In this document: positions 23,680-32,856 of the stretch, piece after piece
Numbering within the stretch: the stretch's first letter is position 1
How the letters are laid out: the number at the start of each line of letters is the position of its first letter
Assembly: GCA_963851215.1 (NCBI GenBank)
Contig: CAWKOG010000008.1
Coordinates: forward strand, 496,001-560,000
DNA from: DATKFM01 sp963851215
Lineage (GTDB): Bacteria; Pseudomonadota; Alphaproteobacteria; Dongiales; Dongiaceae
DNA: 64,000 nucleotides
Reading direction: 5' to 3'
The notes under the pieces: generated by a model
Told to the model about the DNA's origin: nothing
Seen by the model: only the letters and a program-made list of their open reading frames with translations
Databases searched by the model: none
Made by a program: the position numbers and the translations under genes

Positions 23680-24327
23680 ATGTACGAACTATTCTGGAAT
23701 CCCGGCAGCGCCAACATGGCGCCCCACGCGGCACTCGAGGAAATTGGCGCGACCTACAAGCTTGCTGGCCTCGATTTCGATCGCAACGAGCACAAGGCCG
23801 CCGCATATCTGAAGCTGAACCCCAACGGTCGCGTGCCCACGCTGATCCATGACGGCAAGGCGATCTACGAGTTCGCGGCGATTCTGCTCTATCTCTGCGA
23901 GCGCCATCCCGAAGCGAAATTGATGCCTCTGCCGGACTCGCCGGAGCGCGGCCTCTTCCTGCAGTGGCTGTTCTTCTTCACCAACACGGTGCAAGAGGAG
24001 ATGATGCATTGGTGGCACGCCGACAACTACATGGACAGCGAGGCCGGCCGCGCCGAGCTGAAGCAGATCGCCGAGCGGCGCCTCGCGGACATGTATGGGC
24101 AAATCTGCAAGACCTTGGCCAATCCCGGCCCCTACCTGCTGGGCCAGACCTTCAGCGCCGCTGACATGTTCCTGGTCATGCTCTGCCGCTGGACCCGCAA
24201 GATGGCGAAGCCGGCGACCGATTGGCCGGAGCTGAAGCGGCTGGTTGATGTCGTCTCCGCCCGCCCCGCCTGGCAGCGCATGATGAAGGCGGAGGGCATC
24301 ACCTGGACAGGCGATATCGCCGCTTGA
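23680..24327 (+). CDS. Glutathione S-transferase family protein
   Basis: 215 residues. The N-terminal thioredoxin fold includes LNPNGRVPTLIHDG with the cis-Pro loop and then IYEFAAILLYLCERHPEA, the usual glutathione-contact segment (ESxAI-like). The helical C-terminal domain ends YLLGQTFSAADMFLVMLCRW, a typical N-capping/LxxADxxL motif. The substrate is not predictable. GGGGTTGAGAG precedes ATG 23680. Confidence 0.9.
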   Translation: MYELFWNPGSANMAPHAALEEIGATYKLAGLDFDRNEHKAAAYLKLNPNGRVPTLIHDGKAIYEFAAILLYLCERHPEAKLMPLPDSPERGLFLQWLFFFTNTVQEEMMHWWHADNYMDSEAGRAELKQIAERRLADMYGQICKTLANPGPYLLGQTFSAADMFLVMLCRWTRKMAKPATDWPELKRLVDVVSARPAWQRMMKAEGITWTGDIAA

Positions 24328-24434
24328 ACCGGCCGGTCCGGAAAAGGAATCTTTCACTATAGATCAATATAATAGCGGGCTACTTTCCCGCTGATAATGA
24401 GAATGCGTCAGTTCTTGTGGGTGTTCCCAAGTCG

Positions 24435-25661
24435 ATGCGGAAACGGCTGAACAAACTGCTGATCTGCCTGATCGCCGGCGCCATGGCCGCACTGGCCCCG
24501 TCTGCGCGCGGCCAGGATTTCGCGGCCGTCGTCGTCGATGCGCAGAGTGGCGCGGTGCTGCAGTCAATCGATGCGCATGCCCGCTGGTATCCCGCCTCCC
24601 TCACCAAGGTGATGACGGTCTATCTCGCCCTCGAGGCGATCGTGGCTGGCAAGCTCAAGCTCGATGAGGAACTGACGGCCTCAGAGCATGCGGCTTCCCA
24701 GCCGCCGACGGAACTGGGCATCGGCACCGGTGACAAGATCACGGTCGAGCAGGCAATCCTCGCGATCATCCTGCAGTCCGCCAACGACGTGGCGGTCGTG
24801 GTGGCTGAGCGGCTCGGCGGTACGGAGGAAGCCTTCGCCAAGATCATGACCGCGAAGGCCATGCAGCTGGGCATGGCCCGCACCCAGTTCCGCAATGCCA
24901 CCGGCCTGCCCGATCCGGATCAGGTCACAACGGCGCGGGACATGGCGATCCTCGGCAAGGCGCTGCTCGACAATTTTCCGCAGCACTACCATTTCTTCTC
25001 CGCCAAGAGCTTCACCTATGCCGGCCATAACTTCGGCACCATCAACGGCATCCTGTCGCGCTATCCCGGCGCCGACGGCATCAAGACCGGCTTCACCTGC
25101 GGCTCCGGCTACAATCTTATGGCGTCGGCGGTGCGCGACAACAGGCGGCTGATCGGCGTGCTGCTGGGCGGCATCAGCAACGAAGACCGTCACGGCGAAA
25201 TGATTGCGCTCCTGGACAAGGCGTACAAAGGCGGTCCGGATGGCGGCAATGGCAAGACGCTGCTGGCCGGGTTCGTTCCGGCGCGCGACGACACGGCGGT
25301 GCCGCCGCCGTTCCAGCTCGCCGCCTTTCAATGCACGATCGGCACCGGCAGCAGCGGCACGGAAGCCGCGCTCGGCGGCAATTACGGCGGCTGGGGCATC
25401 ATCTTCGGCTCATTCCCCAGGAAGGGACAGGCGCAGACGGCGATCCGCCAGGCGCGGCAGAGCCTGCGCGGCATCCTTACCGCCGGCAAGCCGGTGATCA
25501 TCGCCCGGAAATGGGAGGGCGCCCGCCGCTACAACGCGCTGATCGTCGGCTTGTCTCAGAAACAGGCGGGCAAGGCCTGCAAGCATCTCTGGAACATCGG
25601 CGCCTATTGCCTGGCGCTGAATCCGAAGATCCTCAACAACCCGGCGGCGGCCTGGAGGTGA
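24435..25661 (+). CDS. D-alanyl-D-alanine carboxypeptidase (S11) with SPOR-like C-terminus
   Basis: About 408 residues. Signal peptide (LLICLIAGAMAALAPSARG), then the three penicillin-binding motifs: ASLTK (SxxK), SAND (SxN) and IKTGFTCGSG (KTG). It trims the terminal D-Ala from peptidoglycan stem peptides in the periplasm. The last 85 residues (WGIIFGSFPRKGQAQTAI...RYNALIVGLSQKQAGKACK) look like a SPOR domain, which binds denuded glycan at the septum, so a division-site role is inferred. The start at 24435 is preferred over GTG 24417 because it directly precedes the signal peptide; the ribosome site is weak for both. Confidence 0.9.
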   Translation: MRKRLNKLLICLIAGAMAALAPSARGQDFAAVVVDAQSGAVLQSIDAHARWYPASLTKVMTVYLALEAIVAGKLKLDEELTASEHAASQPPTELGIGTGDKITVEQAILAIILQSANDVAVVVAERLGGTEEAFAKIMTAKAMQLGMARTQFRNATGLPDPDQVTTARDMAILGKALLDNFPQHYHFFSAKSFTYAGHNFGTINGILSRYPGADGIKTGFTCGSGYNLMASAVRDNRRLIGVLLGGISNEDRHGEMIALLDKAYKGGPDGGNGKTLLAGFVPARDDTAVPPPFQLAAFQCTIGTGSSGTEAALGGNYGGWGIIFGSFPRKGQAQTAIRQARQSLRGILTAGKPVIIARKWEGARRYNALIVGLSQKQAGKACKHLWNIGAYCLALNPKILNNPAAAWR

Positions 25662-25668
25662 CTGCCGA

Positions 25669-26160
25669 TTATGCTGCCTTCGCCGCGATGGCCTCGATCT
25701 CCACCAGGAGCGCGGGATGAGCCAGCGCCGAGATGATCAGCATGGTGGAGGCCGGTGCAGCGCCCTCCAGCGCCTCGTCCCGCAGCCGCCGCGACTCCGC
25801 GATGTCTTCCGTGCGGGTCAGGAACACGTTGACTTTCACCAGATCCTGTACGCCCATGCCTGCTGCGGCGAGGATCGCCAGGATGTTCTTCCAGGTCTGC
25901 TCGGCCTGCGCCGTGAACCCTTCGAGGATCTTGCCTTCTGGCGTAGCGCCCACCTGGCCGGAGATATGGAGCCAGCGGAATCCGCCGGGCGCGTCCGCCG
26001 CCTGGCTGTAGCGGCTGAACGGCTTCACCACGCCCTCCGGATTGAGGAACTTGATCTTTCGCGCCACGGCAGGCTTCTTCGGCTTTGCCCGCAGCGGCGG
26101 CCGCGGCCGGCGGGCGGGTATCTTGCGGGGCTTGGTCGACTTGGCGGAACGGCGGGCCAT
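25669..26160 (-). CDS. RidA-family protein with a basic N-terminal extension
   Basis: 163 residues. The C-terminal 115 residues are a RidA/YjgF domain (LHISGQVGATPEGKI, AEQTWKNILAILAAAGMGVQDLVKVNVFLT, SALAHPALLVEIEAIA). RidA proteins deaminate reactive enamine/imine intermediates, but the substrate Arg of true RidA (usually in an R-P-P/T context) is not obvious here. The first 40 residues are almost all Lys, Arg, Pro and Ala, which is unusual for the family. Start at 26160 with AAGG upstream. Divergent from trmFO. Confidence 0.85.
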   Translation of the reverse strand: MARRSAKSTKPRKIPARRPRPPLRAKPKKPAVARKIKFLNPEGVVKPFSRYSQAADAPGGFRWLHISGQVGATPEGKILEGFTAQAEQTWKNILAILAAAGMGVQDLVKVNVFLTRTEDIAESRRLRDEALEGAAPASTMLIISALAHPALLVEIEAIAAKAA

Positions 26161-26210
26161 GGACGCTACCTTCTGTTGAATCACTGGAACGGAGACGCTA
26201 CTTCAAGCCC

Positions 26211-27588
26211 ATGACAACGCGCAACGCGATCCCTCCCATCCATGTGGTCGGCGGCGGCCTGGCTGGCAGCGAGGCGGCCTGGCAGCTCGCCTCGGCCGGC
26301 ATCCCGGTGGTCCTCCACGAGATGCGCCCGGTGCGCGGCACCGACGCCCACAAGACCGGCCCAGCTGGCCGAGCTGGTCTGCTCCAATTCCTTCCGCTCC
26401 GACGATGCCGTGAACAACGCCGTCGGCCTGCTGCATGAGGAGATGCGGCGCTGCGGCTCGCTGATCCTGGCGGCGGGCGACAAGCATAAGCTGCCGGCCG
26501 GCGGCGCGCTGGCCGTCGACCGTGACGGCTTCGCCCTGGAGATCACCAGCCGGCTCGAGTGCCATCCGCTGATCCGCATTGAGCGCGGCGAGGTCGCCGG
26601 GCTGCCGCCGCCGGAATGGGAGCAGGTAATCGTCGCCACCGGCCCCCTCACCTCCACCGCATTGGCCGCCGCAATCCATGAAATCACCGGCGAAGAGTCC
26701 CTCGCGTTCTTCGACGCCATCGCGCCGATCGTCCATCGCGAGTCCATCGACATGGAAAAGGCCTGGTTCCAGTCGCGCTATGACAAGCGCGGCCCGGCCG
26801 GCGGCGATGCCGACTACATCAATTGCGCCATGGACAAGGAACAGTATCAAGCCTTCATCGCCGCACTGCTGGCGGGGGAGAAGACCGAGTTCAAGGAGTG
26901 GGAGGCGTCGACGCCCTACTTCGAGGCTTGCCTGCCGATCGAGGTGATGGCCGGCCGCGGCTTCGACACGCTGCGCTATGGCCCGATGAAACCGGTGGGC
27001 CTGACCAACCCGCGCAGCACGATCCGGCCCCATGCCGTGGTGCAGCTTCGCCAGGACAATGCGCTGGGCACGCTCTACAACATGGTCGGTTTCCAGACCA
27101 AACTGAAATACGCTGAGCAGGCGCGCGTCTTCCGCATGATCCCCGGCCTGGAGCGCGCCGAGTTCGCCCGCCTCGGCGGCCTTCACAGGAATACGTTCCT
27201 GAATAGCCCGCGCCTGCTGGACGGGCGGCTGCGCCTGAAGGCCCTGCCGCGCCTGCGCTTCGCCGGCCAGATCACCGGCGTCGAGGGCTATGTGGAGAGC
27301 GCCGCCATCGGACTTCTCGCCGGCCGCTTCGCTGCGGCCGAGAGATCGGGTACGGCCAGCGAGCCGCCGCCGCCCACCACCGCGCTCGGCGCGCTGCTGG
27401 CCCACATCACCGGCGGCGCCGACGCCAAGAGCTTCCAGCCGATGAACGTGAACTTCGGCCTGTTCCCGCCGCTGCCGGAGCCGGCGGACAAGCGTAAGGC
27501 CAAGGAGGGCCGCAAGCCCGCCCTCTCCGCCCGCGCGCTGGCCGATCTCGAGCGCTGGCTCAAGACCACCTGGCCGGTCGCCGCCTAG
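26211..27588 (+). CDS. trmFO: Methylenetetrahydrofolate-tRNA-(uracil-5-)-methyltransferase (one frame break)
   Basis: About 459 residues (1378 bases, one above a multiple of three). A folate/FAD-dependent enzyme that makes ribothymidine at position 54 of tRNAs. FAD motif VVGGGLAGSEAAWQLA near the start, LHEMRPVRGTDAHKT, then after the break LAELVCSNSFRSDD with the Cys conserved in the family, and MNVNFGLFPPL near the end. The break is near 26360 at a ggccc run. It is typical of alphaproteobacteria and Gram-positives, which lack TrmA. Confidence 0.95.
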
Positions 27589-27589
27589 C

Positions 27590-28473
27590 TCACCACGCCT
27601 TGCCGCGCAGCCATGCCCCCGCCAGCGGCCACGGTGTCGCCGGCGGCATCGCTGCAAGGCGTGGGTCGAAGACATCGAACCCGCTGATCTTGAGGTAGCC
27701 AAGATGCCGCCTGCGCCAGCACGGCCATCAGGAAGACCGAAAAGGCCGAGCGCGGCGGCCGAGGCATAGCGGCTTGGGCCTGCACCATCAACCGCTGCAG
27801 CCTCACCGCAAATGCGCCGCACGACTGCAGCCATACCCGGCCCCGGCCGCAACTCAAGCAGATCGTCCGCCGCAACACCGGCCTCGGCCATCAGCGCCTG
27901 CGGCACATAGACCCGCTTACCGCGGGCATGGAACGGGATGGCGCGCACCAGCCCTATGAGGGCCCAGGCTGTGCCGAGATCCCGCGCGGCGAACAGTTCC
28001 GCCGCTGCCAGCCGATCATCCATCACAATGCGCGCCGCCAGTTCGAGCAGCGCACCGCCGGTCGACTCGGCGTAGGCGACGAGGGCGGCAAGATCCGCCG
28101 GCGCCGCCACATCCATGTCGGCTTCGCGCGCGTCGATCAGGCGGTCGAACGATTCGCGCGGCAGCCCATGACGCGCAATAGCGGCAGCCAGCGGTTGCGC
28201 CACCTGATGCCGCCGGACTTTCCCGCCATAGATCTCGGCGATGCAGTCGCGCCACCATTGCAGGCGAATCAGTCCCATCATGGGCTCGCGCACCACCTCG
28301 CGGATCTTGGCCAGCTCGAGATTGAAAGCGTAGAGCGCCAGCAGATCGGCGCGCGGCCCGCTGCGGGCGAACAAGGCCGCCAGATAGCGGTCGCGATCGA
28401 ATCGCCGCACCTGCTCCAGGCAGTAGGCGGTGTCGCTCTCGGCGGCTGCGGGCGCGGATGTTGCGGTAACCAT
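27590..28473 (-). CDS. Squalene/phytoene synthase-like protein, NDUFAF6 type (two frame breaks)
   Basis: About 294 residues after bridging two one-base breaks near 27750 and 27695. The fold is that of trans-isoprenyl diphosphate synthases (VRRFDRDRYLAALFA, LLALYAFNLELAKIREVV, MGLIRLQWWRDCIAEIYG, GTAWALIGLVRAIPFHARGK), but the Asp-rich DxxxD motifs needed for prenyl chemistry are not evident, as in mitochondrial NDUFAF6. The C-terminus reads HLGYLKISGFDVFDPRL. Alphaproteobacterial members are thought to help complex I assembly. It lies tail to tail with trmFO, 1 base apart, and near an NDUFAF3 homologue. Start at 28473 by domain position. Confidence 0.8.
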
Positions 28474-28585
28474 ACGATTGGCGGCAGCAAACCACCGGGC
28501 GGGCCATGTTGCAATCAGCCGCACCGGTGCTATGGTTGGAATCATCCTACTGTCTATTGGGGAACGGACGAGCGGAGATCAATCA

Positions 28586-29140
28586 ATGAAAACACCTTGG
28601 GAAAATTTACATGTCGCGTTGGGGATTGGATTGGTCCTGGCGCTGATCGTATTGGTGGTGTCGGGTCACTGAGCTGGCTCGGCGACAGCATCTTCTGGAC
28701 TTTCTTCTTCCGCTGGCTTCACATCTTCTTCGGCGTGCTGTGGATCGGCCTGCTCTACTACTTCAACTTCGTGCAGATCCCTTCGATGCCGAAGATTCCC
28801 GATGAGCAGAAGCCGGCAATTAGCAAGGTGATCGCGCCAGACGGCGCTGTTCTTCTTCCGCTGGGCGGCGGCAGGCACGGTGCTCTTCGGCCTGATTGTC
28901 ATGGTCTACAACAAGTCGTGGCAGTCGACGCCGCTGGCCATCGGCATGCTGCTGGGCCTGATCATGGCCTACAATGTCTGGTTCATCATCTGGCCGAACC
29001 AGAAGAAGGCGCTGGGCCTGGTCGAGGCCGATGCCGACAGCAAGAAGAAAGCCGCGCGCATGGCCATGCTGACCTCGCGGTTCAACACCATGCTGTCGAT
29101 CCCCATGCTCTACGGCATGGCCTCGGCTCACATGCCGTAA
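28586..29140 (+). CDS. Urate-oxidase-N-type integral membrane protein (frame breaks)
   Basis: Joined product of about 185 residues. The first 28 residues (start MKTPWENLHVALGIGLVLAL) form one helix and end at a TGA at 28670. If one C is restored there, the frame continues SGHLSWLGDSIFWTFFFRWL and HIFFGVLWIGLLYYFNFVQ, the UOX_N/PuuD N-terminal helix bundle. A second break near 28838 leads into TALFFFRWAAAGTVLFGLIV. GGAG precedes ATG 28586. Alternatively the 28-residue frame is a separate leader peptide overlapping a gene with no standard start codon. There is no cytochrome domain, so it is not a complete urate hydroxylase; role unknown. Confidence 0.65.
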
Positions 29141-29166
29141 TCGCAGCAGCGCGACGCTTGTTATCG

Positions 29167-29197
29167 AACGGGGCCAGCAATGGCCCCGTTCTTGTTT
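29167..29197 (+). terminator. Intrinsic terminator after the UOX_N-type gene
   Basis: Perfect 11-bp stem gaacggggcca / tggccccgttc with loop gcaa, followed by TTGTTT. It lies 26 bases past the stop at 29140. Confidence 0.9.
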
Positions 29198-29202
29198 AGG
29201 GA

Positions 29203-29589
29203 TCAGTTATTGAAAGCGATCAGCGCCGCCGCCACGCGCCGGCCGTCGGCCATCAGGACGTTGTAGGTCCGGCAGGCCGCACCGGTATCCATGCCCTCGA
29301 CGACCACACCGGCAGCCCGCAGGTGCTGGCGCACACCGGCCGGAACCATCGCCATCCGCGCGCCACAGCCCAACAAGAGCAGGTCGATGCCGCCCGCCTG
29401 TGCCTCTGCCACAACAGGCTCCAGCGACTGTTCATTGAGCTGGTCCATCGCCGCCACCGGCCAAGCCACCGTGCGCGCGCGAAATACGATGACGGAGCCT
29501 TCATACACGACGCCGGTTACCCGGAACCGCCCGCCGCCGTAGGACTCGACGATCTGCCGGCCGGTGGGGATGAGCGGCGTCAGATCCAC
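29203..29589 (-). CDS. Mth938/NDUFAF3-like domain protein
   Basis: 128 residues, the full length of the family. Core: IVESYGGGRFRVTGVVYEGS, IDLLLLGCGARMAMVP, and a C-terminal TYNVLMADGRRVAAALI. The human homologue NDUFAF3 is a complex I assembly factor, and linkage of its bacterial homologue to secDF is conserved in alphaproteobacteria. It directly follows secF (9 bases), so it is part of the yajC-secD-secF operon. Its biochemical activity is not known. Confidence 0.92.
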   Translation of the reverse strand: MDLTPLIPTGRQIVESYGGGRFRVTGVVYEGSVIVFRARTVAWPVAAMDQLNEQSLEPVVAEAQAGGIDLLLLGCGARMAMVPAGVRQHLRAAGVVVEGMDTGAACRTYNVLMADGRRVAAALIAFNN

Positions 29590-29598
29590 GGGCCGCGC

Positions 29599-30652
29599 TC
29601 AGGCTTCGCTGGGCGCCTGCTCCGCGTCCGCCGGCTTGCCGCCCGCAACGCGGTCGCGGCGCAGGTTCATGTAGACGAGCATTGGCGCCGCCACGAAGAT
29701 CGTGGAATAGGTGCCGACGATGATGCCCCACATCATGGCGATGCTGAACCCGCGCAGCACCTCGCCGCCGAACAGGAACAACGCGAGGACCGCCAGGAAT
29801 GCGAGGCCTGAGGTCATGGTGGTGCGCGACAGCGTGCGGTTGATCGACATGCTCAGCAGCTCGCCCAGCGGCATCTTCTTGTAACGCCGCAGTTCCTCGC
29901 GGATGCGATCGTAGATGACGACGGTGTCGTTGACGGAAAAGCCGGCGATCGTCAGCACAGCGGCCACGGTCGTGAGATCGAACTGTATGCCGAGCAGCGA
30001 GAACAATCCGACGGTGGTGATGCAATCGTGGAACAGGGCGACGATGCAGTTCACGGCAAACTGCCACTCATAGCGGAACCAGACATAGGCCATGATGCCC
30101 AGTAGCGCCAAGACCGACGCCAGAACGGCGCTCTCGATATACTCCTGGCCGACCTTCGGGCCGACGAACTCCGTGCTTCTGATGATGTATGCATCGCCCA
30201 GGATTTCCTCGACCTTGGCGATGGCGCGTTGCTGCGCCAAGCCGCTCGCTTCCGTCGGTGCACGGCGTTCGATTTCATCGGCGGGAATCGGCGGATTTTG
30301 TTTTGCCTTCAGCGCGGCTGTCGCCTTCGCAACATCTTCCGGGCGTCACATCCTGATGCTGCAGCCGTATCAGCGCGAATTGCGGATCGCCAAAGCGCTG
30401 CAACGACACTTCGCCAAGACCGGCTTCGCTCAACTTGGCGCGCATGTCCGTCAGGTCGGCGATGCCGGACTTGGCTTCCACCTCCATGCGGATGCCGCCG
30501 GCGAAGTCGACGCCGAAATTCAGCCCCTTGAAGGCGATCAGCAGGATCGATCCAACGATCAGAATGACCGATATCGCAAAGGTCACCTTGTGATGGCGCA
30601 TGAAGTCGATGCGCGTGTCATGGGGAATGATATGGAGACCGCGATACGCCAT
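29599..30652 (-). CDS. secF: Protein translocase subunit SecF (one frame break)
   Basis: About 351 residues (1054 bases, one above a multiple of three). With SecD it uses the proton gradient to pull exported proteins through SecYEG. N-terminal part: helix 1 (VTFAISVILIVGSILLIAF) and GLNFGVDFAGGIRMEVE, the GIDFxGG signature. After the break near 30343 (ccc where cc is expected) the frame resumes PEDVAKATAALKAKQNPP and then the RND-like helices, with FSVNDTVVIYDRIREELRRY. Start ATG 30652, GAGG upstream, 10 bases after the secD stop. Confidence 0.95.
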
Positions 30653-30662
30653 GGGGGATGCC

Positions 30663-32288
30663 TCAGATGGGAAGTTCGGACGGGCGGGTGCGGCGCAACC
30701 AATACACCGTACACATGCGCGCCACGACAACCGCGGTGTACATGGAGATGATCGTGCCGATGATCAGCGTTACGGCGAAGCCCTTCACCGTGCCCGATCC
30801 GAAGATCCACAGGAAGATCGACGAAATGATCACCGTGAGATTGGAATTGGTGATCGTGCCGGACGCCGAACGATAGCCGGCATCGATGGCCATGACCGGC
30901 CCCCGGCCGGCTCTGATCTCTTCGCGGATGCGCTCATGGATCAGCACGTTCGCATCGACGGCCATGCCGAGGGTCAACACCATGCCGGCAATGCCGGGAA
31001 GTGTTAGCGTCGCTTGCAACAGCGACATGGCGGCGATCAGCAGGATGAAGTTGAACACCAGGGCTACGGTCGCAAAGAGTCCGAACAGGCCGTAGACCGC
31101 CACCAGGGCGACGACGATGAGCGCGAGCCCCATATAGCTCGCCATCGTTCCGGCGGCGATCGAGTTGGCGCCAAGCTCTGCGCCGACGCTGCGCTCTTCG
31201 AGAATTTCCAGATTTGCCGGCAACGCGCCGGCCCGCAACAACAAGGCCAGATCAAGGGCGCTTTGCACCGTGAAATTGCCGCTGATCATGCCGCTGCCGC
31301 CGCAGATCGAGGACCGGATAACGGGCGCGCTGATGATCTTGTCATCAAGCTTGATGGCAAACACCTTGCCCACGCCCTTGGTCGTTGCATCGCAGAATTT
31401 GCGCGCGCCGACGGCATCGAATTTGAAATCGACAACAGGCTGATATTTGCTGGTCGTAAGTTCTGGCTGGCATCGACCAAGATTTTCGCCGCTGACCATG
31501 ACGCGGCTTTCGATAAAGTACCATTCGCCGCCAGATTGTCCGGTGTCGCGTTCCACGCTTTGCACTTTGATGTCGCCCGGCGGGACCTGCGCATCGGGCG
31601 GCTCGAACAGCGTCGGAGGATAGCGCTCATCGACGAAGTGGAATGTCATCTTCGCTGTCGTACTGATCAGTTCCCGCAATCGCTTGGGATCGTCATAACC
31701 GGGCACCTGAACCAGAATGCGGTCGCGCCCCTCTCGCTGGATCGAGGGCTCCTTGACGCCCTCGGCATCGATGCGGCGGCGTATGATCTCGATCGATTGA
31801 TCCACGGCATGCGCCTGCCGGCTGACGATGCCCGGTTCAGTGATGCCCAGCTGCAGCTTTCCGTCACTTTCGATTTCCAGAACCATGTCGGCGTCGACCA
31901 GCGGCCGCAGAACTTCCTGCGCCTTTTCGGAGTCGGCCGGGTTCATCAGTGTCGCAACGACAGCATTTCCTTCGGCGGCGAGGCCCTGATACGTGATGCC
32001 GGCCGCGCGGAGGGCGTCACGCGCCTCTTCCTTGGTCGCTTCCAGGCGATCGCGGATCACCGACTGGACATCCACCTCGATCAGCAGATGCGACCCGCCC
32101 CGCAGATCGAGGCCCAGGCTCATCTTTCGTGGCGAAATCCAATCCGGCAGCGCTTGCAACTGCGCATCGGTGAACAGGTTCGGCAGGGCAAACAGGATGC
32201 CGAGACCGAGCACCGCGAAGTTGAGATAGGTCTTCCACTTCGCGAAATAGACAAAGCCGCCGCCGCGGGGTTTCGGTGGTTGCGCCAT
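30663..32288 (-). CDS. secD: Protein translocase subunit SecD
   Basis: 541 residues, intact. Helix 1 (LNFAVLGLGILFALPNLF), then the signature MSLGLDLRGGSHLLIEVDV, the P1 head with a FKFDAVGARKF-like segment, and the C-terminal five-helix RND module with GMAVDANVLIHERIREE and GTITNSNLTVIISSIFLW. It works with SecF and YajC as an accessory to SecYEG. Second gene of the yajC-secD-secF operon, 16 bases after yajC. Confidence 0.97.
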   Translation of the reverse strand: MAQPPKPRGGGFVYFAKWKTYLNFAVLGLGILFALPNLFTDAQLQALPDWISPRKMSLGLDLRGGSHLLIEVDVQSVIRDRLEATKEEARDALRAAGITYQGLAAEGNAVVATLMNPADSEKAQEVLRPLVDADMVLEIESDGKLQLGITEPGIVSRQAHAVDQSIEIIRRRIDAEGVKEPSIQREGRDRILVQVPGYDDPKRLRELISTTAKMTFHFVDERYPPTLFEPPDAQVPPGDIKVQSVERDTGQSGGEWYFIESRVMVSGENLGRCQPELTTSKYQPVVDFKFDAVGARKFCDATTKGVGKVFAIKLDDKIISAPVIRSSICGGSGMISGNFTVQSALDLALLLRAGALPANLEILEERSVGAELGANSIAAGTMASYMGLALIVVALVAVYGLFGLFATVALVFNFILLIAAMSLLQATLTLPGIAGMVLTLGMAVDANVLIHERIREEIRAGRGPVMAIDAGYRSASGTITNSNLTVIISSIFLWIFGSGTVKGFAVTLIIGTIISMYTAVVVARMCTVYWLRRTRPSELPI

Positions 32289-32304
32289 CGCGCGTCGGGC
32301 TCCG

Positions 32305-32688
32305 CTACTTCTTTGCCGTGGATTCGGCGGCTTCTTCTTCGTCTTCGTCGGCCGCGACCGTCTTGCTCAGATGGCCGGTCTTGGCGAGGACTTCGGTGAT
32401 CATGCCGCGCACGACGCGGACGCGCACGCCCTCGGCGATCTCCAGATCGATTTCCGTATCGCTGCGCACTTTCGCAACCGTGCCGATGATGCCGCCCGAC
32501 GTCACCACCTGGTCGCCGCGTTTGATCGCCGCAATCAGCGCCTTGTGCTCCTTCACCTTCTTCTGTTGCGGGCGGATCATCAGGAAGTACATGACCGCGA
32601 GCATCAGCCCCATCATGATCAGGAACATGGGGTCGAATCCGGGAGAAGCGCCTCCGGCGGCTTGGGCATAAGCTGGCGAAATGAACAT
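32305..32688 (-). CDS. yajC: Preprotein translocase subunit YajC
   Basis: 127 residues. One membrane helix (FDPMFLIMMGLMLAVMYFLM) followed by the family motif IRPQQKKVKEHKALI and a beta-rich cytoplasmic domain (GDQVVTSGGIIGTVAKV). The acidic tail DEDEEEAAESTAKK is lineage-specific. First gene of the operon; the divergent spacer with the DUF815 ATPase gene (168 bases) should hold its promoter. Confidence 0.97.
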   Translation of the reverse strand: MFISPAYAQAAGGASPGFDPMFLIMMGLMLAVMYFLMIRPQQKKVKEHKALIAAIKRGDQVVTSGGIIGTVAKVRSDTEIDLEIAEGVRVRVVRGMITEVLAKTGHLSKTVAADEDEEEAAESTAKK

Positions 32689-32856
32689 TATTGGGCTCCT
32701 CGTCCCGCGCTAAGCCGGCGGACTATACTGGCCATTCACTGAATTGCAATGTTGATAGATTACAGGCACAATAGTCTGTAAGCATATGGATTCGAATGGT
32801 TCCCGGCCCTTCGGATTCTCCCGTTTTTCCGGCTGGAGGCCGTGAGGCCAAGGGCG

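Noticed and set aside
26203..28545. Very long minus-strand open frame covering trmFO
   Set aside because: Only its first 250 codons (the NDUFAF6-like gene) look like protein. The rest is antisense to trmFO and results from the frame break near 27695.
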